A DNA stretch of 64,000 nt from Bacteroidia bacterium (GTDB taxonomy: Bacteria > Bacteroidota > Bacteroidia > Flavobacteriales > Flavobacteriaceae), in NCBI GenBank assembly GCA_030427585.1, contig JAUIBW010000019.1:1-64000 (forward strand), in the 5' to 3' direction. Each line of letters opens with the position of its first letter. Position 1 is the stretch's first letter. The notes below the pieces were generated by a model, which had not been told where the DNA came from, ran no database searches, and worked only from the letters and a program-made list of their open reading frames with translations. Of this stretch, positions 35,422 to 44,405 are shown piece after piece. The position numbers and the translations under genes were made by a program.

Positions 35422-35717
35422 GTCTTGTACCTTGCAATTTCGACTACAGAAGAAACGGCTTTTTCAAAATGGGCTTTTTTAACGCTTATGTACTCCTCAT
35501 CTGAAAAGAATCTGTTCATAGCATCTTCATCTTTAAAATAAATGGTAAACACCCTGTTTATGGGGTGGCTTACTTCACTTTTGAGTACTTCGGCTATCTT
35601 AAAATCATAACCGAAACCACCTCCGTATTTTTCCAATATGGGCAGCATTTTTTTCCTATACGTATTGTAAGAAGAATCATCCGTAATGTGCATTGCCATT
35701 AAATTTTCTATGGCCAT
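35418..35717 (-). CDS. DUF1330 family protein
   Basis: A soluble ferredoxin-like alpha/beta protein of 99 residues (YRKKMLPILEKYGGGFGYDF ... FTIYFKDEDAMNRFFSDEEYISVKKAHFEKAV). I recognise it as DUF1330, a dimeric fold of unknown function. It overlaps the Ada-zinc-like gene by 4 bases, so it belongs to the same operon. Confidence 0.8.
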   Translation of the reverse strand: MAIENLMAMHITDDSSYNTYRKKMLPILEKYGGGFGYDFKIAEVLKSEVSHPINRVFTIYFKDEDAMNRFFSDEEYISVKKAHFEKAVSSVVEIARYKT

Positions 35718-35768
35718 AATTTTTATGTTTTTTATTTAACTGTTTATTTTCTCTTTGTTCATTATTGG

Positions 35769-36482
35769 TCAATTAATGGCATCATGAAAAATGATTCCCA
35801 ATGTATGCCGTTCTCCACTATGTATTTCGCTTACACCATGTTTCATAGTTGCCCTGTAATATCCTCTTATTCCTTTGACTGGCCTGAAATTGGTGGTAAA
35901 AACGAGCATATCACCTTTTTTAGGCCGTAGTACTATGGCTTTTGATTGTGCCCTTGGGATTTGTTGGGTCAATACAAAGTTGCCTCCTGTATAATCTTCA
36001 TTGGGCTCATTTAAAAACAAAACCGCTTGCATAGGAAAATACACCTCTCCATATAAATCTTGATGTAATGTATTAAAACCACCTTTTTCATATTTTAAAA
36101 TCAATGGTGTTGGTTTTGATTGATTATTATGATGGCATTGCGATTGTAATTTTTTGAGTGTATCGGGAAATGATTTATCAATTTTCAGTGCTTTCATCCA
36201 TAGATTAGCGATTGGCGAAAGATTGGGATATATGGTTTCCCTCAATATTCGGATGATTTCAGGGAGTGGATACTCAAAATATTTGTATTCGCCCAGCCCA
36301 AACCTGTAGCGTTCCATTACCACTGTTTTACGATACAAGTTTTCATTATTGTAGTCAATTATGAGTTGCTTGCATTGGCTACCTGATAGTATATTGGAGA
36401 TAAGAGCATATCCTTTTTGATTCATTGATTCCGATACCGATTGCCAATCAATAGCATCCAGTTTTGATTCTAAACTCCCCAT
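35769..36482 (-). CDS. 2OG-Fe(II) oxygenase (COG3826-like)
   Basis: A protein of 238 residues. Iron ligands are visible as the HQD in GFNTLHQDLYGEV and a distal His in YRATMKHGVSEI, with RHTLGIIFHDA near the end giving the 2-oxoglutarate Arg. The architecture matches COG3826-type oxygenases, found next to ada. Start ATG 36482 shares one base with the TAA stop of the ada gene (TAATG), a classic reinitiation overlap. It is expected to act on damaged nucleic acid or protein; the substrate is inference. Confidence 0.82.
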   Translation of the reverse strand: MGSLESKLDAIDWQSVSESMNQKGYALISNILSGSQCKQLIIDYNNENLYRKTVVMERYRFGLGEYKYFEYPLPEIIRILRETIYPNLSPIANLWMKALKIDKSFPDTLKKLQSQCHHNNQSKPTPLILKYEKGGFNTLHQDLYGEVYFPMQAVLFLNEPNEDYTGGNFVLTQQIPRAQSKAIVLRPKKGDMLVFTTNFRPVKGIRGYYRATMKHGVSEIHSGERHTLGIIFHDAIN

Positions 36483-37342
36483 TATTTTACACCTGTATTT
36501 TGAATATTGCTTTTGGAAGCCTCCCATCCTATAATGGCCGATTTACGAGTTGTTCCCCACATATAACCACCAAAGAAGCCCGAAGATTGAATGATTCTAT
36601 GGCAAGGAATAAGGCACGCTACAGGATTTCTACCTATTGCAGTACCTACGGCTCTTACAGCTTTGGGGTTGTTGATTTCTTTGGCAATATCTCCGTAGGT
36701 AGCCAAATTTCCAAGAGGCACTCTTAAAAGTGTTTCCCATACTTTAAGCTGAAATTCAGACCCTTTTAAATGAAGTTTAATTTGTTTCATCTTGCTCCAG
36801 TCTCTAGTATAGATTATCATCGCATTTTTTTGAATTTCATCTGTTTGATGAATCAAGGTAGCTTTTTGAAAACGCCCTTTTAATTCGGAAAATGCATCAT
36901 TATTTTTATCAGAAAACCCCATATAGCATATTCCTTTATAAGTTGATGCAATTAATATTCTTCCAAATATGGTGTCGAAATAACTATAATTTATAGAAAG
37001 GTTTTCTCCTTTGTTTTTGTATTCACCTGGGGTCATTCCTTCAATTTTCATAAACAAATCATGTAACCTTCCTGTACCCGAGAGTCCCGTTTCAAAGGCT
37101 GCATCAAACAAAGTGGATTGTGAATTATCAAGAATTTTCTTTGCGTGTTGAATACTTATATACTGCAAAAATTTCTTTGGGCTTACACCGGCCCAATCTG
37201 TGAAAAGACGTTGAAAATGATGTGGGCTGAGATTGATTTTATCGGCAACTTGTTTAAGTTTTGGCTGCTCTTTAAAATTCAATTGGATATAATCAATAGC
37301 TTCTGCTATTCGATAATAATTTATAGACTTATTTGTGTTCAT
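36482..37342 (-). CDS. ada: AraC-type regulator fused to O6-alkylguanine-DNA alkyltransferase (Ada-like)
   Basis: A protein of 286 residues. Residues 10-105 form the AraC/XylS DNA-binding domain (KQVADKINLSPHHFQRLF; AFETGLSGTGRLHDLF). Residues 120-280 are the methyltransferase with the active-site Cys247 in NPVACLIPCHRII. The N-terminal Ada zinc domain is missing from this protein; a zinc-like domain is instead encoded separately a few genes downstream. It heads the adaptive-response operon ada, 2OG oxygenase, DUF1330, zinc-like, alkB, VOC. TATTTTTG on the minus strand just upstream may be its promoter. Confidence 0.92.
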   Translation of the reverse strand: MNTNKSINYYRIAEAIDYIQLNFKEQPKLKQVADKINLSPHHFQRLFTDWAGVSPKKFLQYISIQHAKKILDNSQSTLFDAAFETGLSGTGRLHDLFMKIEGMTPGEYKNKGENLSINYSYFDTIFGRILIASTYKGICYMGFSDKNNDAFSELKGRFQKATLIHQTDEIQKNAMIIYTRDWSKMKQIKLHLKGSEFQLKVWETLLRVPLGNLATYGDIAKEINNPKAVRAVGTAIGRNPVACLIPCHRIIQSSGFFGGYMWGTTRKSAIIGWEASKSNIQNTGVK

Positions 37343-37656
37343 TTGAAATCAAAAAATATGTGCTTCAAAAATATACTGCTTTTCTTGAAGGTAAAACCCG
37401 AAACTTGCTGAACTGTATTAAAATATTTTTTTTAAAATGATTAGGCAAAGGTAAATTTACTTTTATATTTTTGTGACTTATGAGAAAACTACCTCACTTT
37501 CTTCTAGATATCGCAGAGTCGGTATAGTGTACAATAATTCGAATTAGCTCGATAATTCATTATTGTCACTCAATCATTTACCTATGCAACGGTATTTCAA
37601 CTGTTTTGCATTGAGGAGGGTATATTTCATTTTTCATGTTAAAAACAAGAACATAG
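37343..37656. other. Intergenic region, no gene seen
   Basis: Apart from a possible promoter (TATTTTTG at 37466-37473, plus strand) and a 15-codon ATG ORF at 37480, I see no gene or gene remnant. The divergent flanks are ada (minus) and a GNAT gene (plus). Confidence 0.5.
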
Positions 37657-37676
37657 ATTGGTTATCAATAACCAAT
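37657..37676. promoter_or_regulatory. Palindromic candidate operator
   Basis: ATTGGTTAT, two bases, then ATAACCAAT: a 20-bp palindrome about 87 bases upstream of the GNAT start. It looks like a dimeric regulator site; the regulator is unknown. Confidence 0.45.
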
Positions 37677-37762
37677 GTACATATTTCTGGTTAGAACTTC
37701 CCCTTGCATTTCAGTATCGAAGCTTAAAAGCAATTCACACATAATAATTAAGATTTAAAATA

Positions 37763-38302
37763 GTGAAATATTCAATATACAAAGGAGGACGGCACCTTGA
37801 AATCGTCCAACTATTTTCTGATACGTTTCCTTTTGAAGAAAACAATGAAGAAGGAAGCTTGATTGGAAAACTTGCCAAAGATTTACTTAACCGCACAAGT
37901 GAGACAGACTTGAAGGTTTTTTTATGTACGCACGAAGAATCAATTATTGGTTGCGTTATGTTTTCAAAATTGAGCTTTCATGAAAGTAAAGCTGACGTTT
38001 GGTTGTTATCTCCAATTGCTGTAAAAAAAGGTTGGAGAAACAAGCATATTGGTTCTAACCTGATCAATCATGCACATAGTTTTTTGAGGAATTCTGGAGT
38101 GCAAATAATAGTCACATACAGCGAGATAGATTTTTATCCTAAAGTTGGTTATAAGCCTTTATCTGTCGATACCATTCAAACACCCTTAATAGTTGCATGC
38201 CCCAACTGCTGGATTGCAATTTCATTAAAAGACAGCATAATAAGACCTATAACTGGTAAATCATATTGCGTAGAGGCAATTAATGACTTCCGTTATTGGT
38301 AA
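37763..38302 (+). CDS. GNAT-family acetyltransferase (YhbS-like)
   Basis: A protein of 179 residues, start GTG 37763. A GNAT domain with LLSPIAVKKGWRNKHIGSNLINHA as the acetyl-CoA site and FYPKVGYKPL as motif B matches the YhbS branch. The C-terminal part carries a PNCW/SYCVEAINDF tail. The substrate is unknown. It lies 64 bases upstream of rsgA on the same strand and may share its transcript. Confidence 0.78.
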   Translation: MKYSIYKGGRHLEIVQLFSDTFPFEENNEEGSLIGKLAKDLLNRTSETDLKVFLCTHEESIIGCVMFSKLSFHESKADVWLLSPIAVKKGWRNKHIGSNLINHAHSFLRNSGVQIIVTYSEIDFYPKVGYKPLSVDTIQTPLIVACPNCWIAISLKDSIIRPITGKSYCVEAINDFRYW

Positions 38303-38366
38303 GAATAAAATGGTGGCTTGGTAAAATAATCATCAAGCCACTTGTATAATTTACAAGAAGAATAAA

Positions 38367-39440
38367 ATGAAAAATATAAATTTAGAAGACTTAGGCTTCA
38401 AAGAAAAATTACAAAAACACAAAGTTGCTAATCAATTAGATTCCTTTTTGATAGGACGAGTAATTCTGCAACATAGGGAAAGATACATTGTCCTTACAGA
38501 ACGGGGAGAAATGGAATCAGAATTATTGGGAAACTTAAGGTATACAGCGCAGAGCAATTTGGATTTTCCTGCCGTTGGTGACTGGGTTGCGTTAATGGAG
38601 TATGATATAAATAAAGGACTTATACGAGCTGTATATCCAAGAGAATCTTTACTAGTAAGAAAAGCTGTAGGAAAGAAAGGCGAAAAGCAGATAATTGCAT
38701 CAAATTTAGATTTTGGGCTCATTGTACAGTCCTTAAATAGAGATTTTAGCATTAATAGGCTCGAACGTTATCTAACAATTTGTAATTCAAGTTCTATCAA
38801 ACCAATGATTATCCTAAGTAAAGTAGATTTGGTTGATGACAAAGAGAAAAGTAGAATAATTTCTTTGGTAAAAGAAAGAGTTAAGAATACTCCGTTGATA
38901 ATAGTAAGTAATTATACTGGTGAAGGATTAAGTGATGTTAAAGCAATTCTTGAAAAAGGGAAAACCTACTGTCTTTTAGGTTCTTCCGGGGTTGGTAAAT
39001 CAACATTAATTAATAGCATTACTGGTAAAGCTCTTATGAGAACCGATAAAATAAGCGATAGCATTGATAGGGGTAAACATATAACCACACATCGCGAACT
39101 TATAGTATTGAAAACAGGTGGAATTTTAATAGATAATCCAGGCATTCGGGAAGTAGGAATTATGGATAATGGTGTGGGATTGGAAAAGACATTTGAAAAA
39201 ATTATAGACTTATCAAAACGTTGTAAGTTTAATGATTGCAACCATATAAATACTAAAGGATGCGCTGTTCTAAAAGCCATTGATTCTGGTAAACTAGATA
39301 AAAATGTTTATGAAAATTACATGAAGCTTGAAAGAGAACAAGAGCATCACACCTCTACTACTTTTGAGAAAAGACAAAAAGATAAAGCCTTTGGAAAAAT
39401 GGTCAAAAATGTATTAAAGCATAAAAGAAAGGATAAATAG
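38367..39440 (+). CDS. rsgA: Ribosome small-subunit GTPase RsgA (YjeQ-like)
   Basis: A late 30S-assembly GTPase of 357 residues. It has an N-terminal OB fold with the nucleic-acid binding region, then a circularly permuted GTPase domain in which G4 (LSKVD) precedes G1 (GSSGVGKST) and G3 (DNPGIRE). The C-terminal zinc finger is CKFNDCNHINTKGC. The C-terminal basic tail is long. It sits in an accessory island, so a second housekeeping copy elsewhere is likely, although I cannot see one here. Confidence 0.9.
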   Translation: MKNINLEDLGFKEKLQKHKVANQLDSFLIGRVILQHRERYIVLTERGEMESELLGNLRYTAQSNLDFPAVGDWVALMEYDINKGLIRAVYPRESLLVRKAVGKKGEKQIIASNLDFGLIVQSLNRDFSINRLERYLTICNSSSIKPMIILSKVDLVDDKEKSRIISLVKERVKNTPLIIVSNYTGEGLSDVKAILEKGKTYCLLGSSGVGKSTLINSITGKALMRTDKISDSIDRGKHITTHRELIVLKTGGILIDNPGIREVGIMDNGVGLEKTFEKIIDLSKRCKFNDCNHINTKGCAVLKAIDSGKLDKNVYENYMKLEREQEHHTSTTFEKRQKDKAFGKMVKNVLKHKRKDK

Positions 39441-39686
39441 TAGTAAACATGCTAAAAATAAGGTGATCTAACTATCGTTTATGTAATGCAGGATAAAATA
39501 CAGAATGATATGCTCTAATGATACCGATACAGCTAAATATTATGAACGTTTTTTTGAACTTGTAAAGAACTCGACCAAAAATAAGTAAAGGCACAGGACT
39601 TTCATGGGACGCTAGAATTACCGAAGGTGAAAAGGAAGTACCCAAGCCGTTGAAAGTTATCCAATAGACCTTCAAATCCATAAAGA
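39441..39686. other. Non-coding stretch with unrecognised remnants
   Basis: No intact ORF. A few short frames (for example a WDARITEGEKEVPKPLK-like segment near 39610) suggest old coding sequence that has lost its frame. I could not assign them. Confidence 0.4.
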
Positions 39687-40016
39687 CATGCTAGTAACCG
39701 AAAAACCTCTATGGGGTCTAAAAATGCTTTGGCTACTTATTATACTTATAACAAAGGGGGGGCGGTAATCTGTTTGCGAATTGGAGCTTATGAATTTCCA
39801 AAAGATTTTACAGAAATGAACACTCAGGATTTAAGTGCTTTTTTACACCCTGATGATGTTAATCAATTATTGGTCAAATGTATTGAGACCGAAAATATAC
39901 AATATGAAGTGTTAAATGCAATTTCAAACAATAGGTAGAAAAGACTTGATATATCAGGATCAAAAGGAAAAGCAGGATATAGCCCAAAAGAGGATGCCTT
40001 TGAAATGCATAAGTAA
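39687..40016 (+). pseudogene. NAD-dependent epimerase/dehydratase fragment (uronate dehydrogenase-like)
   Basis: The plus strand reads GSKNALATYYTYNKGGAVI, then CLRIGAYEFPKDFTEMNTQ and FLHPDDVNQLLVKCIETE, the C-terminal half of an extended-SDR family protein (the Ser/Tyr-x3-Lys-like region precedes it). An in-frame TAG in SNNR-stop-KRLDISGS, where relatives usually have Tyr, truncates it. It resumes as GYSPKEDAF and ends at TAA 40016. A frameshift lies upstream of 39711. Clearly decayed. Confidence 0.75.
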
Positions 40017-40081
40017 TATTGAGACTACCGCTTATACGAAACGATGGGTAGGGGAGCAAACTAATACTATTATAAATTATT

Positions 40082-40225
40082 GTGAGTTTTTATGAAAACA
40101 AACTTAAAAAATTAAAAGCAAATCTTGAGTTCATCAAAGCTAAAAACAACGATATTCTTCTAAAAGCGGAAAAAGGTATACAAAGCCAAAATGGCTTTGG
40201 AACAACTACGGAGGCATATCAATAA
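40082..40225 (+). CDS. Small ORF, RteC-like N-terminal remnant
   Basis: 47 codons from GTG 40082 (SFYENKLKKLKANLEFIKAKNND). The helical pattern resembles the N-terminus of RteC-type regulators of Bacteroidota conjugative elements, but the rest of the gene is absent. It is probably a mobile-element remnant; a functional small protein cannot be excluded. Confidence 0.4.
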   Translation: MSFYENKLKKLKANLEFIKAKNNDILLKAEKGIQSQNGFGTTTEAYQ

Positions 40226-40252
40226 AACAAAATTTAATGAGATTTGGAGGGG

Positions 40253-40678
40253 ATGAACTATATCAAGCATCTCAATGACATATTTGAGAAATTTTCCAAG
40301 AATAGTTGCTTGAACCCAACTCATGTAAATTTGTATGTTGCGTCGTTTCAAATCTGGAACAACAATTTCTTTAAAGATGAATTTTATATCAATCGTGAAG
40401 AAGTGATGGGATTCTCAAAGATTGGTTCAAAATCAATCTATCACCGATGTGTCAAAGAACTGAACCATTGGAAATATTTGCTGTACACACCATTTCACAA
40501 TACGTTTAAGGGAAACCATATCAAGATGTTCAACTTTGGAACAAGTACCGAACAAGCTCTGAACCCAAATCGTACCAAAATCGAGACAAGTATTGGACAA
40601 GCATTGGTACCTATAAACAAACATATACAAACTATAGAAAACAGTAAAAACGAATACATATCTCAACGAAACTGTTGA
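40253..40678 (+). CDS. Mobile-element-associated helix-turn-helix-like protein
   Basis: About 141 residues. The start ATG 40253 has a strong GGAGGGG Shine-Dalgarno-like sequence, unusual for this phylum. LNPTHVNLYVASFQIWNNNFF, EVMGFSKIGSKSIYHRCVKEL (HTH-like) and YTPFHNTFKGNHIKMFNFGTSTEQAL match a small protein that I recall next to integrase or RteC genes in flavobacterial conjugative and mobilizable elements. The function is not established. It is flanked by the RteC-like remnant and a recombinase tail, which agrees with this origin. Confidence 0.6.
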   Translation: MNYIKHLNDIFEKFSKNSCLNPTHVNLYVASFQIWNNNFFKDEFYINREEVMGFSKIGSKSIYHRCVKELNHWKYLLYTPFHNTFKGNHIKMFNFGTSTEQALNPNRTKIETSIGQALVPINKHIQTIENSKNEYISQRNC

Positions 40679-40696
40679 TTTATGTGAAATAAGAAA

Positions 40697-40832
40697 AAAC
40701 TTAACATTCCAATTGACACTGTTTCAAAATTATTAGGTCATTCGACGCATATCAACTACACAGATTTATGCTAAAGTTATCGAAAGAAAGGTTAGTGATG
40801 ATATGCAAAGACTTAAAATTGATTTACAATAA
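40697..40832 (+). pseudogene. Tyrosine recombinase C-terminal fragment, frameshifted
   Basis: Reads IPIDTVSKLLGHSTHINYT in one frame and, after a shift, TTQIYAKVIERKVSDDMQR to a TAA at 40832. LLGHS and the Tyr of QIYAKV are the HxxR/Tyr-box region of tyrosine integrases. The catalytic N-terminal part is gone. It marks the end of a lost mobile element. Confidence 0.8.
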
Positions 40833-40996
40833 CTAAGTATACCTTTACAAAATAAAGTATGATATGGTATTATCAACCTAATCTTTTTGCAACAGATATA
40901 CTCGGTTAATTGATTTTGGTACCAGTAGTTAAAATTTATTATCTTTCTTGGTATAAAAACTTACTTGAGCTATTAAGTTTTACTCTAATAAAATTG

Positions 40997-41755
40997 ATGA
41001 AAAATTTAGAAAAAATAGAATTAGAATATTATCAAGTTTTACAAGAACAAGATTTTGATGAATCAAATTTAGATTACACTATTTTTGAAAAATACAGACC
41101 TTTTTTGAATCAAATGGCACAAGTTAAAAATAGTGGCTTAACGGTATTTGATTTGCATACAAAAGAACATATTTTTAATTCTTATAACTTAAGTAATCTT
41201 TTTGGTTATGATTTGAGTAACATTGATACAAATTATTACAATTCAAGAATTCATCCAAGTGATTTTGCCTTGTTACTAAATATTGGAATTTCTGTACTTA
41301 AGCACTCTTATAAACTACCCATTTCAGAAAGAAAGGATTATAAGTTACAAAATGAATATCGAGTATTAAATTCACAAAATAATTATACTCGAATTATTGA
41401 GCAATTTCAAATTCTAGAATTAGATGAAAAAGGAAATTTTTGGTTGGCTTTGAGCACTATGGATATTTCTCCAAATCAAGAAGAATATAATGGTGTTAGG
41501 AGCCAATGGATTAATATAAAGACAGGAGAAATTAACGTTGATTTTTTTATAGATAAGAAGAATACCAAGTTATCCAATAGAGAAAACCAAATATTATCCT
41601 ATGTTAATGATGGAATGTTAAGCAAAGAAATATCCGAAAAGCTTTCTATAAGTGTACATACGGTTAATACCCATAGGCAGAATATCCTTAAAAAACTTGG
41701 AGCAAATAGCTCAATTGAAGCCATAAAATTTGCTCAAGAATTGAATTTGGTTTAA
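40997..41755 (+). CDS. PAS-like/LuxR-type transcriptional regulator
   Basis: About 252 residues from ATG 40997. Residues about 60-175 look like a PAS fold (FDLHTKEHIFNSYNLSNLFGYD; EYRVLNSQNNYTRIIEQFQILELDEKGNFW). The C-terminus is a LuxR/GerE DNA-binding domain (LSNRENQILSYVNDGMLSKEISEKLSISVHTVNTHRQNILKKLG). There is no receiver. The upstream TTG at 40910 is unlikely. It is followed by a TonB-dependent receptor gene 94 bases away on the same strand, which it may regulate. Confidence 0.85.
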   Translation: MKNLEKIELEYYQVLQEQDFDESNLDYTIFEKYRPFLNQMAQVKNSGLTVFDLHTKEHIFNSYNLSNLFGYDLSNIDTNYYNSRIHPSDFALLLNIGISVLKHSYKLPISERKDYKLQNEYRVLNSQNNYTRIIEQFQILELDEKGNFWLALSTMDISPNQEEYNGVRSQWINIKTGEINVDFFIDKKNTKLSNRENQILSYVNDGMLSKEISEKLSISVHTVNTHRQNILKKLGANSSIEAIKFAQELNLV

Positions 41756-41849
41756 AAATAGGCTTCAAAAATTACTGATAAATCAGTATGGCAGATTGTT
41801 TGGACTAACTCTAATTTAGCATCAAATTTTAATTGTAAAAATTATATTG

Positions 41850-44183
41850 ATGATGCAAATAAGAGTCCTGTTTACTTTTCTTTTTATTTTCGCTTTTTCC
41901 TATTCGCAAGATATTACTCAAACTATTAAAGGTAAAGTTGTTGATGAATCTTCTCAAGAATCACTTCCGTTTGCTACAATAATAATTATGGATTCAGATC
42001 CAGTTATAGGAACAACATCTGATATTGACGGAAATTTTAGTTTAGAAAATGTACCTATAGGTAGGTATAATTTAAAAATATCTTATTTAGGATATGAACC
42101 TATTATTAAACCAGAAGTAGTTGTTACATCTTCTAAAGAAGTTGTGCTAACCATTGCACTCAAAGAAAACGCATACTCATTAGATGAGATAGTTATTAAG
42201 CCTAAAGTAATAAAAGAAATGCCCATTAATAAAATGGCAACAGTTAGTGCAAGAATGTTAAGTATTGAGGAGGCCAACAGATATGCAGGTGGTTTTGACG
42301 ACCCAGCTCGTCTGGCTTCATCTTTCCCTGGTGTAGCAAGCAGTATTGGTAACAACGCCATTGTTATTAGAGGTAATGCACCTAAATATTTACAATGGAA
42401 AATCGAAGGTGTAGAAATGCCAAATCCCAATCACTTTGCAGATTTGGCTACATTTGGCGGTGGTGGATTAACAGCTTTAAGCAGCAATTTATTGGCAAAC
42501 TCCGATTTTTTTACCGGAGCATTTCCTGCAGAATATAATAATGCACTTTCAGGTGTTTTTGATATACAAATGAGAAATGGAAACAGTTCAGAGTTTGAGC
42601 ACAGCATAGAAGTCGGAGCGATAGGGATTGATTTTGCGTCAGAAGGGCCATTAAGCAAAAGAAACAACTCATCGTATCTCGTAAATTACAGATATTCCGC
42701 ATTGGGTCTTATTGCACCTTTACTACCTGAAAATGCTCAAGGAACAGATTATCAAGACCTATCTTTTAAAATCAAATTACCTACAAAAAAGGCGGGACTC
42801 TTTTCATTATGGGGAATAGGCTTAATAGATAAGTCTGGAAATAAACCAGAAACTGATGTTGAGAACCAAAACTATTATCAAGATATTGAAAAACAGAATG
42901 TTAAACAATTTATGGGAGCATTTGGTGTAAACCATAGATTGACAGTTGAAAATTCGGCGTATGTAAACTCTACTTTGGCAATTTCAGCAAATGGTATTGA
43001 CCAAAAAACAGATAGACTTGATAATTCTTTGCAATTGCATCCACAAAATGAAATTAATAACACCTACTACAACATTGTTTTTAAATCTTTTCTCAACAAA
43101 AAATTCAGTTCAAAACACACCAACAGAACAGGGTTAGTAATCAGAGGTATGAACTATGGTTTAAGTTTAAAAGAAAATGATAATACAAACAATTTGGCCA
43201 CAGTAGTTTCTGAAAACGGATTTAGCACATTAATTTCTGCCTATTCAAGTTCTTTATTTTATTTTAAAAATTGGCAAATAAATGCAGGACTAAATACACA
43301 ATTATTTACATTAAACAATAATTTCACAATTGAGCCACGTCTCGGGTTAAGTTACCGATTAAACGAAAATAACAAGATAAGTTTTGGTTATGGTTTGCAT
43401 AGCAGAATAGAACCTCTAAATATTTATTTTGCAAATACAGTAAACTCAACTTTACCACAAGCTAATAAAGACTTGGATTTCTCAAAAGCACATCATTTAG
43501 TGTTAGCGTATGATTGGAATATTTCAGAAAAATTACATTTAAAAATAGAACCTTATTTTCAGTACTTATATAATATTCCTGTAGTAGAAAATAGTACGAA
43601 CTCACTTTTAAATTTACATAATGATTGGTTTGTTAATGATGCCTATGTAAATAATGGCAAAGGACAAAATTATGGTATAGATTTAACGCTAGAGCAGTAT
43701 ATAAATAATGGTTTTTATTATTTAATCTCTGCGTCTGTATTTGATTCTAAATATAAAACAGATATAGACGTTTGGTATAATACACGATTTAATAAAAATT
43801 ATCTTTTTAATGCTTTGGCGGGTAAAGAATTTAGAATTGGTAAGAATAAAAAAAACTTATTTGGTGTTAATTTAAGGATGAGTGTTCAAGGAGGTGATAG
43901 ATATTCGGTTATAGACCAAACCAATTCGACATTAGAACAAGATGTGGTTTATAATGAAATAACTCCATTTACAGAGCAAACAAAAACATCATTTGTTACT
44001 CACTTCACTATTAACTATGAATGGTATAAAAAGAAAACAACACAGAAACTATCTTTAAAAATATTGAATGCTACAAATTATAAAGAATTTTTAGGGCATC
44101 GATACAACATTAAAACAAATAAAGTTGATGAATACAGGGAAGCATTGATAGTTCCAAATATTAGTTATAAAATCTCTTTTTAA
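41850..44183 (+). CDS. TonB-dependent outer-membrane receptor
   Basis: A protein of about 777 residues. It has a signal peptide (MQIRVLFTFLFIFAFSYSQ), a carboxypeptidase-regulatory-like N-domain (IKGKVVDESSQESLPFATI ... SDIDGNFSLENVPIG), a plug domain (GNNAIVIRGNAPKYLQWKIEGVEMPNPNHF) and a large beta barrel ending in Phe (YKISF). Start is ATG 41850 or 41853. No SusD partner follows, so it is more likely to take up a siderophore, metal or small organic compound than a glycan. The substrate is not visible. It may form a regulatory pair with the LuxR-type gene upstream. Confidence 0.88.
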   Translation: MMQIRVLFTFLFIFAFSYSQDITQTIKGKVVDESSQESLPFATIIIMDSDPVIGTTSDIDGNFSLENVPIGRYNLKISYLGYEPIIKPEVVVTSSKEVVLTIALKENAYSLDEIVIKPKVIKEMPINKMATVSARMLSIEEANRYAGGFDDPARLASSFPGVASSIGNNAIVIRGNAPKYLQWKIEGVEMPNPNHFADLATFGGGGLTALSSNLLANSDFFTGAFPAEYNNALSGVFDIQMRNGNSSEFEHSIEVGAIGIDFASEGPLSKRNNSSYLVNYRYSALGLIAPLLPENAQGTDYQDLSFKIKLPTKKAGLFSLWGIGLIDKSGNKPETDVENQNYYQDIEKQNVKQFMGAFGVNHRLTVENSAYVNSTLAISANGIDQKTDRLDNSLQLHPQNEINNTYYNIVFKSFLNKKFSSKHTNRTGLVIRGMNYGLSLKENDNTNNLATVVSENGFSTLISAYSSSLFYFKNWQINAGLNTQLFTLNNNFTIEPRLGLSYRLNENNKISFGYGLHSRIEPLNIYFANTVNSTLPQANKDLDFSKAHHLVLAYDWNISEKLHLKIEPYFQYLYNIPVVENSTNSLLNLHNDWFVNDAYVNNGKGQNYGIDLTLEQYINNGFYYLISASVFDSKYKTDIDVWYNTRFNKNYLFNALAGKEFRIGKNKKNLFGVNLRMSVQGGDRYSVIDQTNSTLEQDVVYNEITPFTEQTKTSFVTHFTINYEWYKKKTTQKLSLKILNATNYKEFLGHRYNIKTNKVDEYREALIVPNISYKISF

Positions 44184-44202
44184 GTAAAACAGATAATCTA
44201 GA

Positions 44203-44367
44203 TTAGTAATTCTTTAACCACAAAGAAATAGCACCTAGAGTTAAGGACTCTATAAGCAGGGGAATGATGGTATTATTAAAACTGAACCCGATTAAAATTC
44301 CTAAAGGAACAGAAATGAAAGTAGACAATGACTCAACAACAGAACTTCCTATTCCTGCAACCTCCCC
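44203..44367 (-). pseudogene. MFS transporter C-terminal fragment
   Basis: On the minus strand the sequence reads VAGIGSSVVESLSTFISVP, then LGILIGFSFNNTIIPLLIES and ends LWLKNY at TAA. It resembles the end of the decayed MFS gene at 32.3-33.2 kb (AGLGASAVGALSTLISVP), but is clearly diverged from it. Only the last two helices remain. Confidence 0.65.
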
Positions 44368-44405
44368 CTAGAGGTTTTATATTACTAAAGCGTTTAAATT
44401 TCTAA

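Noticed and set aside
37480-37527. 15-codon ORF MRKLPHFLLDIAESV behind a TATTTTTG element
   Set aside because: Too short, with no family resemblance; the promoter-like hit may be chance in AT-rich DNA.
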